A stretch of DNA of 64,000 nt from Nectonema munidae (taxonomy: Eukaryota; Nematomorpha; Nectonematoida; Nectonematidae), in NCBI GenBank assembly GCA_030549495.1, contig JAUIRK010000643.1, positions 372,001 to 436,000 of the forward strand, read 5' to 3'. Under the pieces are notes generated by a model. It was not told where the DNA came from, ran no database searches, and saw nothing but the letters and a program-made list of their open reading frames with translations. Within the stretch, counting starts at the first letter, position 1, and the number at the start of each line of letters is the position of its first letter. Made by a program: the position numbers and the translations under genes. Shown piece after piece: positions 46,360 through 56,900 of the stretch.

Positions 46360-49064
46360 CTGAAAATCAAAAATATTTAGAATGCTCTCAAGTACCAAGT
46401 AAGGATGGGAAGATTAATGGAAACCAGAATCAAGAAGTGTGCTTTTGTTCAAGCATCAGCATTTTAATCGCGTAAGGGAAATTTATTAGCATTTTGGATT
46501 CTTATATTCGGATTCCTCGAAAAGGATAAGGTATATCTCTGAAAGGTTGAATAAACATGGCGGCATTTAAGATCTAAAAATTTTCAAGCTTTACTCTAAT
46601 TTTTGCCTAACCTTGCATAACTAGCCAAATTCACATTGTTAAGAAATAAAATATACGAATACCTTACGCTTCTATTTCAAATATTTAGTGCAATTTATCA
46701 GTCTATATAACAATAACTCATGAGCCATATTCGACAATGGGAAAGCGGTTTACTATATATTAGAGAGGCTTAAAAATGGTAAATCTGGAATAAGAAACAC
46801 ATAGCATAGCGTCTTTTTTATCTTCATAAGTTATACGCGTAAAATCCAAAACATTTAGATCTACTATGTGTGAATCGCAAAACTATTGAAAGTGTCTTAT
46901 TTCGAATTTAATTTAAAAGTTCTATGAAGTGTAGCACATATGCAGTACAGAGGCGGAGGGGGGGGGGCGAAATATCTCAATGTAAAGCATACATCATAAA
47001 TTAATTGAATTTATTGAAATCAATGTCTCTTCGAAATAGTGTCAAATTTCAAAAGACTTAATTGCATAAACTTGTCGTTGAACATTAATCATACAATATC
47101 TAAGTATGTATTCGTCCATTACGATACCACTTTATTTTAAACGCCTTTAATTATGCTTAACATATTCGTTGTTCATTCTCTCTAATGATATCAAGGTTTT
47201 TCAGATTTGCGATATGCACTCACTTAAAGAGTATCATTTGTCTCCCTCTGATTTATAATAATATTTTTAATTATTTCATTTCATTGATACCACCTAACAA
47301 CATAAAGCGAAAAAGAGGCAAAAAAAAGGATATAAAATATTGTATGTGTATTTTTCAATCTAGTGAAAACAATTTTAAAATAATTTCAGAATATTTATGT
47401 TTCTATAAAAATGTATACTTCAAAACAAATGCAATGCTTATCCGATGCATCTTAAAATATATTTAAGGAGAGAGAAAGAGAGAGAGAGTGTCAAAAACAA
47501 GTTGATTCAGCTTGTTCCAATCTTGTAAATAAATTTTTGAGAAATGTCTACATTCATATTTTCCATATGTAGGATCTAATTGCCAGTTATGCGTATAAGA
47601 TCTGAAAATACGTTTGGACGGTAGCGGGTGAGTTTGACTACGGACAATTTGCCTACAAACATTTTGACTAACAGACACTTTGCTATTAATTTAATCAACT
47701 TAAAATGATTTTTTTTCCTTTTTCTTACATGTCTATATGTTATTTAAGATTGAGAGAAGGATATTCTTCCGTGAAGAAAATTCTTTTGGATAAAGAATAT
47801 ATCGTTTTAAAAGTAATTAAATTTACTACTTCTTCAGAGTAAATAATTAAAAGTGATAATATTGATGTTATTAAAAGTAGATTATATATGTGTTTTAATA
47901 TACTATTAACATCAATATTAACACTTTCAATAATTTACTCTGAAGAAGAAATCAAAGAGAGATTGATATATCAGTAAATAAAATTTCTATCAAAACATAT
48001 AGATAAAGACTTTGAAATTGTAAAAAAACATTAATTGAGGGAATAAACAGTTTTTATTCAAAATTGAAATTTGTCACCTTCCTCATTCAGTTGGTAGATG
48101 AGATCTGTTGATGACCATAGTGGTTGAAAATTTATCTTTTAAAATTTTGAATAAAGACTGTTTAATACTAATTTTTTTTGTATTAAAACCGTACAATTCA
48201 TCATGTTGGGAAATGTGCGACGGATATTTGGTCGAAAATATTATTATATTTTTTTTAATATTTATATTTTACTGTATTTATTTATAGTATTTTATAATTA
48301 AAAAGTGTTAAGGCCTTGTAAAAATTTGGAAAAATAAAACTGGGATTTTACTAGGACAACTTATTGAGACTCGAGTAAAACTCGAGTAAAACTCGAGTTT
48401 TTCTCATTTTTTACATATTTATAAAATTTGACCTGATATTAATATATATAAGCTATCTAAATGATAAATTTAAGGTATGTGAAAACCTTTTTTTTAATAC
48501 ATTTCAGTTAGAGGTAAACACTAACTACAGTTAGAACTAGTAGTAAAACCTAGTCACGAAATTTAATAAGTTTGTTGCAAAAATTTTTTAGGCGCATGTA
48601 AATTTTTTATAGCAGATAAGAATAAAAAGTAATTTAGTTAGTTAACTTGCACACACTAACTCGTTCTGACTATCAACTCATCCAATTTGGACTATCAACT
48701 GGCCCAAGTAGTGCAAATAGCTTACTATTAGACCGGTTCAAAGTCCAGTCCGCTTAAGTTCGCTCCATATATTGTCCAGACCAGGAATGGACTAGACCGT
48801 ACATAGTTTGAAGTTTGAACCAGATCAAGCAAGACTATAATATCTAAGGACCTGATTGCACATGACTACAGGGACAGAAGTGAAGCACTTGGGCAGGTTT
48901 TAATAGGCTTTAAATCGGACTTTTAACAGATCTATGTGAGTACATTAAAAAGTAGATTCATCATATGTCCAAATTATAATTTCATGTGATTCTACATACA
49001 ATTTTCTATAAATCGAATAAACTAGCATACATTTAAATAGCATTTCAATCATCTTTGATTACAT
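46360..49064. other. 5' flank or further intron of the receptor gene
   Basis: The missing first exon or exons of the receptor should lie here or further right. I could not identify a signal-peptide exon. A G-run near 46950-46968 behind cagaggcgg may be a stray hAT end. The segment near 47640-47690 (acggacaatttgcctac, then aacattttgactaac) resembles end words of a MITE. Pairs of related words near 48730-48830 (agaccggttcaaagtcca, gaccaggaatggactaga) suggest another decayed element. Confidence 0.4.
47829..47950. repeat. Palindromic foldback, arms about 50 bases
   Basis: cttcttcagagtaaataatt .. gataatattgatgttatta is mirrored by taacatcaatattaac .. aataatttactctgaagaag. The arms differ at only a few positions and the central loop is about 20 bases. 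Confidence 0.75.
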
Positions 49065-50074
49065 CTAGGGCCGCTCCCGGTTCCAAAAAACCGGGACATT
49101 CTCGGTTCCTAAATTACTTATTCCCCGTTCCGAGACTTGCCTAGTTACTCAATAATTTATCTCTGATTATTATTTGTTTACATTAAACATTTTAATTTTC
49201 CTTTCTTTAAAATTCTTTCAAGATAAAATGATAGAAAAAAACATCACCCGTTTGTTTATAAAAAAATCAATATATCAAAAATTTGCATCTCTCTGTTTAT
49301 GTGTAGCTCATCGATTTTTCATTCTATCAAATATATTATGAATATTCCAGAAGTCTGCATCTCTTTGTTCCTTTGCAAAACAGAATAAAGTAATATCCCC
49401 AGTTGTAAAAAATATTTTAATGAATTAAGTAAACTTGAAAGTCCCAACACTTCAACTATAGCTAGTAGAGATATATTTGAAAAATTTTAACTTTTCGATG
49501 CGACAGGCAAACGAACAGAAAAAATGAATAAACTTTTAGCTGCACTTCTTTCTACAAGCTACAAGTGTAGAAAGTGAAAGAGCATTTTCAGCTTCTGGGC
49601 TTTTTTTAATCGAAAATTCGCTCTCGATTGTCGGACTCCACTTTAAATGCGCAAGTTTTTCCAAAACATTACTTTAAAAATTGTTATCAGTGAATAAAGC
49701 TTTTTTTAATATAAAATTTCAGTTTTGTTTATTCCTTTTTGGGCGTTTATATAAATAATTTTTTCCAAAAAGTCTATTTATTTGTAAAAAGATGCACTTG
49801 TTTTTTATTTTTCGATTATATAGTAATTCTACACTTTATTTTTTTATATAGCAAACCTTATTTTTTGTGATTATTATTTATTACATATACGTAACCGACG
49901 AGAAATTTGTTGAAATTAGCAGGAATATCAACTACAGGTTCCCGTAATCCTTGGCATATATACAGGTAAAAAGTAATATTTCTCGGAACCGCTCGAGATC
50001 GGGATTTTCCTGTTTTTACAGTTTTTTTGTTATCGGCACGGGTTCTTAATTTTCGATACTATTCCGAACCCTAA
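49065..50074 (+). mobile_element. hAT element remnant with C-terminal transposase piece
   Basis: Ends CTAGGGCCGCTCCCGGTTCC and, on the minus strand, TTAGGGTTCGGAATAG share a TAGGG start and CGG/TTCGG words. The flanks gattacat (49057-49064) and atttacat (50075-50082) agree at 6 of 8 bases. Inside, at about 49520-49680 on the plus strand, NKLLAALLST and VESERAFSAS are followed by NALV-like codons. This is the hAT C-terminal dimerisation motif (SVExERxFSAxGLF...RSRLSD). Most of the transposase is deleted, and small frame shifts break the rest. Confidence 0.65.
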
Positions 50075-51479
50075 ATTTACATCCTAAGATTCGTTTCATT
50101 TACACATCAAAAAACAAAAAAACTTCTAATCCATTCTAAGAAAGTTTTTTCGCAAAGAATGCTGGTCGTTGGAATAAACAAAAAGTCTAAAGCCAGTTTT
50201 GGAAGACCAATAAATTTTTTACTAGTAACATTCATTTCGATTTTTCCAAAAAGGATGGTGAAAGAAAATAAATGTTAAACTTGGTCATGTCTTTGGACAT
50301 GTTTTATGATATACATTTCCCTGCTTTAATTTTTACAATTGAGGTTTTGCCTTATCTTAAAAAAAGTTAAGTTAAAAAAGAATCTTCAAATAAAATGACA
50401 AGTTAGGGTGAACGGAGTACCTACGGCAAGTGTCCACTAGCAGAGATTATGTTGGCCGCAATTTTACTATTATGACCTTAGCCGGATAAAGGACCAATTG
50501 GGCAGGCAGAACTTAACGATTAGGGCTATTTAACAGCCGCTGAACGGGACTATGAATATGTCTATTTACTACCTACTATATTTTGTTTAAAATTAAACAG
50601 CTTAAAAAACTTACCAAGTAAATTCCAAAATAACTAACCAAATAATTAACGAACCAAAGAAGTTGTGAAATAATTGTACAACTAACAAATCAATTGTATA
50701 CTAACAAAATGACTAGAAAATATAATAATTAATTAAAACACAAATTTTGAAGAACTATGTGGAAATAGGACGAGTAGGTTTTAGGTTGAATCAACCATAA
50801 CAGGAAATACCACATAAATCTAAATGATATTTGCTGGGTGATCCAGATATATGATAGTAATATTGTTTTGAAAAAAATATTAAATTTATGAAAAGGGGTT
50901 TCGATTTTAAAGTATAATTGAGTACTTGATAACAAAGAGCAAGTGTAAGTAGGCAAGAGACATATGGAATTTAAAAATGACGAAACAGGACAACAGCAGG
51001 GAGGATGACAAAATCAAGGAGTGGAGGGGGAAGTGATGAAATGAAGTTTGCTCGTGTTGATCAATAAAGATATTGGCGGCAACAAACGTTCTCTTCTTTA
51101 TAAGAGAATATGTTTTATAACTTTATTGTTTATCTATTTATCGCAGTAATTAAGTTAAATTGTTTTTAATAATACGTAGGAGTGTGAGTGAATCTAAACA
51201 AAGGAGCTCAAAGTTTGCATAGAGATGATTAATTCTGATCATCGAAATCGGTCATGGTGACAAATTTGTTGATTTTATGCAAAATTATCTTAGTGATAAT
51301 GAAAGAACATAAATACTAGAACGGGAAGGATGAAATGAGAATTTCAAAATAAAAGGAAGCCGCGACGAATAAAAAGCAATGGATATAAATGCAGCGAAAT
51401 GTTATTTTACTAGAGAGCGCGTCTGCATACACACTTCTAATAGTAAACTACTAACAATGCGCTATAAAAAGAAATTATA
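50075..51479. other. Intergenic DNA, nothing recognised
   Basis: A GC-richer block near 50405-50560 (gaacggagtacctacggcaa, then ggccgcaattttac) differs from its surroundings but has no feature I can name. A 75-codon minus frame at 50729-50956 is not supported. Confidence 0.4.
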
Positions 51480-51672
51480 AGATGATGCTAATGTTGATTC
51501 TGTGCTAATGCTGTTGATGATTCTATTGCTATTGATGCTGAGGTGATGATTTGATGCTGATGCTAATGTTGATGCTGTGCTAATGCTGTTGATGATGCTA
51601 TTGCTATTGATGTGAGGTGATGCTATTGATGCTGATTGGCTGCTGATGCTATTGATGCTGTAGCTGATGCGA
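51480..51672 (+). repeat. Diverged GAT/GCT repeat, left of the hAT element
   Basis: This stretch consists mainly of gatgctgat, gctaatgttgat and gctattgat words. It has an internal duplication of about 70 bases (gatgctaatgttgat .. gctgaggtgatg twice). It is the same kind of sequence as the array that resumes right of the hAT element, but far less regular. It reads as the old edge of the same array. Confidence 0.75.
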
Positions 51673-52682
51673 ATCAAGGAACATATAAAGCACTGTTTCC
51701 CAAAGTGGTCTATATAGACCCCCAGGGTTTGATATAAATTAGTTAGGGGTCTATGCAGGAAAAACTTTTTTCGGGGGGTCTATGGCTTGTGAAAGGGGGT
51801 CTACAAGCATACTCAGTCTTGTCGATAAGGGAAAGCAAGTACTGGCTGCTCACATCACTAAATGATTGATTATTATAAGTTATTGATAAACTTACCTACA
51901 ATGTTTTCTCATCTTTCTCTCTCTCACAAACACATGTCGGCTCATCTCATCATATCAATTCCTCATCTCCTCCTTCACACACACGTACAGAGAGTTATGT
52001 CTCCATGTCTTCAACTATTCATCAACAAACATGTGTTTAGGGAACACATTAATCTCTGCTTTCTGATAATAGTAATACCCTAATAAAGTAATTGCTTGAT
52101 TATCCTAGTTTTAATTGTAATTGCCAAAAAAAACTGCGAATTTTTTATAAAACTAAGAGAGGAATTTTAAAAATGTACTAAAATTGGTTTTTTATTACTC
52201 AGATCTCAAAATGGTACGAAGTGTGAGAAGAAGGGAGAGGTAGAATACGGTGACTTATCCCTACCCCCTCCCTTTGGCTCTCTGATGACTTGAAATGAAT
52301 TTGCTCGTTCTATGGGTACTGGACCAATACCCCTTTATTCGAATGAGAGGGATGACAGAACCCACGCCTCCAAATCATAAAATAAACAAGAATATATACT
52401 GCACTACAAGTTTTTTAGATAGTTGTTTTGTTAGTAATATTAAAAAATTTATCAAAATGCCTGAAAACCAAAACACCCGAACACCGAAAACCAAAGTACC
52501 CGAAACCAAAACGCCCAAAAATAGGGCACCGGGTGCTTTGACTAGGAACTATTTGAAGTATGTTACTATTTTAAGATTGGGATACGACATTTTTAATTTA
52601 TTTTAAAAGGTTTTTCGTTTTCATATTTTATTTTATCTTTCTTGATTTTCAAATTTATTCATAGATAATTTCTGTTGAACAT

Positions 52683-53143
52683 GGCTGAGGAAAAAAAAAT
52701 GTATGCAGTATAGCATCGAATATTTGGAATTTGGCTTTGTTTTTCCTCCCTCGGACATCCACTTACACATGTGTCTTATATGTAGCAAAGTGTTGAGTAA
52801 CGACGCAATGAAGCCGTCCAAGTTGAAGAATCATCTGAACAGATGTCATCCTGATAAAAAAAGTTGTAATCTTTCGTACTTCAAAACTTTGAAAGAAAAA
52901 CACGTGAAAAGGGTTACAGTGGATAAGATGCCTGCTTCAAACTCAAGAAAAGAAGATAATGGCTTGCGGGCATCATATAATATTGCAATGCTTATAGCGA
53001 AATCTGGGAAAAACCATACTATCGGGGAGGAATTAATCATGCCTGCCATTGAAGAGGTCTTAACAAATGTTTTGCATCGATCTGCACATGATGTACTGGA
53101 AAAAAACGCACCAACACAGTTCAAAGGCGTATTGATGAAATGA
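52683..53143 (+). pseudogene. hAT transposase N-terminal part (BED zinc finger)
   Basis: ATGGCTGAGG near 52681 opens a short frame (MAEEKKMYAV). After a one-base shift it continues as YSIEYLEFGFVFPPSD, then CLICSKVLSNDAMKPSKLKN, with HLNRCHP closing a C2H2-type BED finger. KSGKNHTIGEELIMPAIEEV follows, the stretch which in relatives leads to the catalytic DETTD block. That block is deleted here and the frame ends at a TGA after 53143. Confidence 0.8.
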
Positions 53144-53190
53144 GTCTTGATGTTGAGAGTTTTCTGTGTAAAATTTATCATCAACACAGG

Positions 53191-53697
53191 TTGAAGTTGT
53201 AATTCATTGGCTAATAAACCCATTTGATGAATCAGAAGTAGAAGATATCGCATTTCAAGAAGAACTAATTGAAATTCGCTGTAACGAAGAGCGCTTTTTA
53301 ACCCTTTCGTGACCAGAAAAATCTGACGATATTTATTAAAAAGAAGAAGATTCCTATACAAAACTATTTTAAAAAGCAGACGAAGGTAAAATTATTTATG
53401 TATCATATATGATACACTTGTAACGAAAGGGTTAAAAAAGGTTATCAGCAGTTTTGGTTGCAAAAAGAAATTCCTTGTGCTTATCCCAAATTATGGGCTA
53501 TTGCAAACAAACTATCGATTGCTTTTCCATCTTCGTACCTAGTGGAGAAGGGTTTCAGCGTTGTTAATAATCTTCTCACAAAAAAGCGAAACAGATTACA
53601 AATTGTCCAACGTGGAGACTTGAGAGTGAATCTCACCAACTTGAAACCAAATATTGACAAACTGCTTGCAAACCACAAAACTCATCCTTCACATTGA
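53191..53697 (+). pseudogene. hAT transposase C-terminal part (dimerisation domain), split by a MITE
   Basis: Left of the MITE the frame reads NPFDESEVEDIAFQEELIEI, the known NPF..... LQEELIEL segment. Right of it come FWLQKEIPCAYPKLW, then AFPSSYLVEKGFSVVNNLLT, KKRNRL and GDLRVNLTNLKPNID. FPSSYxxExGFSxxxxxxxKKRNRL is the hallmark of the C-terminal hAT domain. The stop follows HPSH at 53695-53697. Allowing for the MITE, one small frame change remains. Confidence 0.82.
53302..53431. mobile_element. TTAA-type (piggyBac-like) MITE, 130 bp, complete ends
   Basis: CCCTTTCGTGAC at the left and, on the minus strand, CCCTTTCGTTAC at the right are 12-bp inverted ends with one mismatch. TTAA lies at 53298-53301 and 53432-53435. 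Internal agcagacgaaggt and ctgacgat words recall the hairpin of the intronic copies. It interrupts the hAT transposase and is therefore younger than that insertion. Confidence 0.88.
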
Positions 53698-53966
53698 AAA
53701 CATTAGTTTACCTTTCTTTGTGCGACATTCATTTCAATTCAATTTTATTTTGCTTATAAATTTGATTTAAAATTCCCCCAATAAAACCTTTTATTTCTTT
53801 CCCATTTAATTCAAAATGCACAGTTAGTTGTTAAAACTAATGGTTAACTTTTAAAACTTTGTATTAATAAAAGACGTTCAGCATAGTCGAACAAAGGGTC
53901 GATGGTGACCAAAAAAAGATCCAGGGGTCTATAAGTTAGAAAAGTTTGGGAACCTCTGGTCTAAAG

Positions 53967-56900
53967 CTATCGATGCTGTTGCTGGGTGCTGATGATGCTG
54001 ATGCTGAAAATGCTGTGGCGGTTAATGCTGATGTTGTTAATGCTCATAATGCTGATGTTGATAATGCTGATCCTGATAATGATGATGATGAGATTGAGCC
54101 TGAGTCTGAGCCGGATGCTGATATTGATGCTGATGCTGTAGCTGATGCTTATTCTGAGGTTGATGTTATGCTGATGCTGTGGCTGATACTGATGCTCTCG
54201 ATGATTCTGATGCTGATGCTCTCGATGATTCTGATGCTGATGCTGATCCTGATGATGATGCGCTTTCAATAAAACTATCGATGCTGTTGCTGAATGCTAA
54301 TGATGCTGATGCTAATGTTGATAATGCTGATAATGCTGATGTTGATAATGCTGATGTTGATAATGCTGATGCTGATAATGCTGATGCTAATAATGCTGAT
54401 GCTGAATATGCTGATGATGCTGATAATGCTGATGTTGATAATGCTGGTGATGCTGATAATGCTGATGTTGATAATGCTGATGATGCTGATAATGCTGATG
54501 TTGATAATGCTGATGATGCTGATAATGCTGATGTTGATAATGCTGATGATGCTGATGCTGATAATGCTGATGCTGATAATGCTGATGATGCTTATAATGC
54601 TGATGATGCTGATAATGCTGATGTTGATAATGCTGATGATGCTGAAATGCTGATGTTGATAATGCTGATGATGCTGATGTTGATAATGCTGATAATGCTG
54701 ATGTTGATAATGCTGATGTTGATAATGCTGATGCTGATAATGCTGATGATGCTGATAATGCTGATGCTGATAATGCTGATGATGCTGATAATGCTGATGC
54801 TGATAATGCTGATGATGCTTATAATGCTGATGTTGGACATGCTGATGATGCTGATAATGCTGATGTTGATAATGCTGATGATGCTGATAATGCTGATGTT
54901 GATAATGCTGATGATGCTGATGCTGATGTTGATAATGCTGATGATGCTGATAATGCTGATGCTGATAATGCTGATGATGCTTATAATGCTGATGTTGATA
55001 ATGCTGATGATGCTGATGCTGATAATGCTGATGATGCTTATAATGCTGATGCTGATAATGCTGATGATGCTGATGCTGATAATGCTGATGATGCTTATAA
55101 TGCTGATGTTGATAATGCTGATGATGCTGATAATGCTGATGTTGATAATGCTGATGATGCTGATAATGCTGATGTTGATAATGCTGATGATGCTTATAAT
55201 GCTGATGTTGATAATGCTGATGATGCTGATAATGCTGATGCTGATAATGCTGATGATGCTTATAATGCTGATGTTGATAATGCTGATGATGCTGATAATG
55301 CTGATGTTGATAATGCTGATGATGCTGATAATGCTGATGCTGATAATGCTGATGATGCTTATAATGCTGATGTTGATAATGCTGATGATGCTGATAATGC
55401 TGATGCTGATAATGCTGATGATGCTTATAATGCTGATGTTGATAATGCTGATGATGCTGATAAGGCTGATGTTGATAATGCTGATGATGCTGATGCTGAT
55501 AATGCTGATGATGCTTATAATGCTGATGTTGATAATGCTGATGATGCTGATAATGCTGATGTTGATAATGCTGATGATGCTTATAATGCTGATGTTGATA
55601 ATGCTGATGATGCTGATAATGCTGATGCTGATAATGCTGATGATGCTTATAATGCTGATGTTGATAATGCTGATGATGCTGATGCTGATAATGCTGATGA
55701 TGCTTATAATGCTGATGTTGATAATGCTGATGATGCTGATAATGCTGATGCTGATAATGCTGATGATGCTTATAATGCTGATGTTGATAATGCTGATGAT
55801 GCTGATAATGCTGATGTTGATAATGCTGATGATGCTTATAATGCTGATGTTGATAATGCTGATGATGCTGATAATGCTGATGCTGATAATGCTGATGATG
55901 CTTATAATGCTGATGTTAATAATGCTGATGATGCTGATGCTGATAATGCTGATGATGCTTATAATGCTGATGTTGATAATGCTGATGATGCTGATAATGC
56001 TGATGCTGATAATGCTGATGATGCTTATAATGCTGATGTTGATAATGCTGATGATGCTGATAATGCTGATGTTGATAATGCTGATGATGCTTATAATGCT
56101 GATGTTGATAATGCTGATGATGCTGATAATGCTGATGCTGATAATGCTGATGATGCTTATAATGCTGATGTTGATAATGCTGATGATGCTGATGCTGATA
56201 ATGCTGATGATGCTTATAGTGCTGATGTTGATAATGCTGATGATGCTGATAATGCTGATGTTGATAATGCTGATGATGCTGATAATGCTGATGCTGATAA
56301 TGCTGATGATGCTTATAATGCTGATGTTGATAATGCTGATGATGCTGATAATGCTGATGTTGATAATGCTGATGATGCTGATAATGCTGATGCTGATAAT
56401 GCTGATGATGCTTATAATGCTGATGTTGATAATGCTGATGATGCTGATAATGCTGATGTTGATAATGCTGAGGATGCTTATAATGCTGATGTTGATAATG
56501 CTGATGATGCTGATAATGCTGATGCTGATAATGCTGATGATGCTTATAATGCTGATGTTGATAATGCTGATGATGCTGATAATGCTGATGCTGATAATGC
56601 TGATGATGCTTATAATGCTGATGTTGATAATGCTGATGATGCTTATAATGCTGATGTTGATAATGCTGATGATGCTGATAATGCTGATGTTGATAATGCT
56701 GATGATGCTGATGCTGATAATGCTGATGATGCTTATAATGCTGATGTTGATAATGCTGATGATGCTGATAATGCTGATGTTGATAATGCTGATGATGCTT
56801 ATAATGCTGATGTTGATAATGCTGATGATGCTGATAATGCTGATGCTGATAATGCTGATGATGCTTATAATGCTGATGTTGATAATGCTGATGATGCTGA

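Larger units (their letters stand above)
51691..53958 (+). mobile_element. hAT transposon (ZBED5/SCAND3-like), internally deleted, inserted in the repeat
   Basis: Left end CACTGTTTCCCAAAGTGGTC, right end on the minus strand CAGAGGTTCCCAAAC followed by tatagacccctgg. Both share the TTCCCAAA core and (c)tatagaccccc words. The flanks atataaag (51683-51690) and gtctaaag (53959-53966) match at 6 of 8. A BED finger and the C-terminal domain are present but the catalytic middle is gone. The element lies inside GAT/GCT-type repeat on both sides, so it came after the repeat. A 130-bp TTAA MITE sits inside it. Confidence 0.85.
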
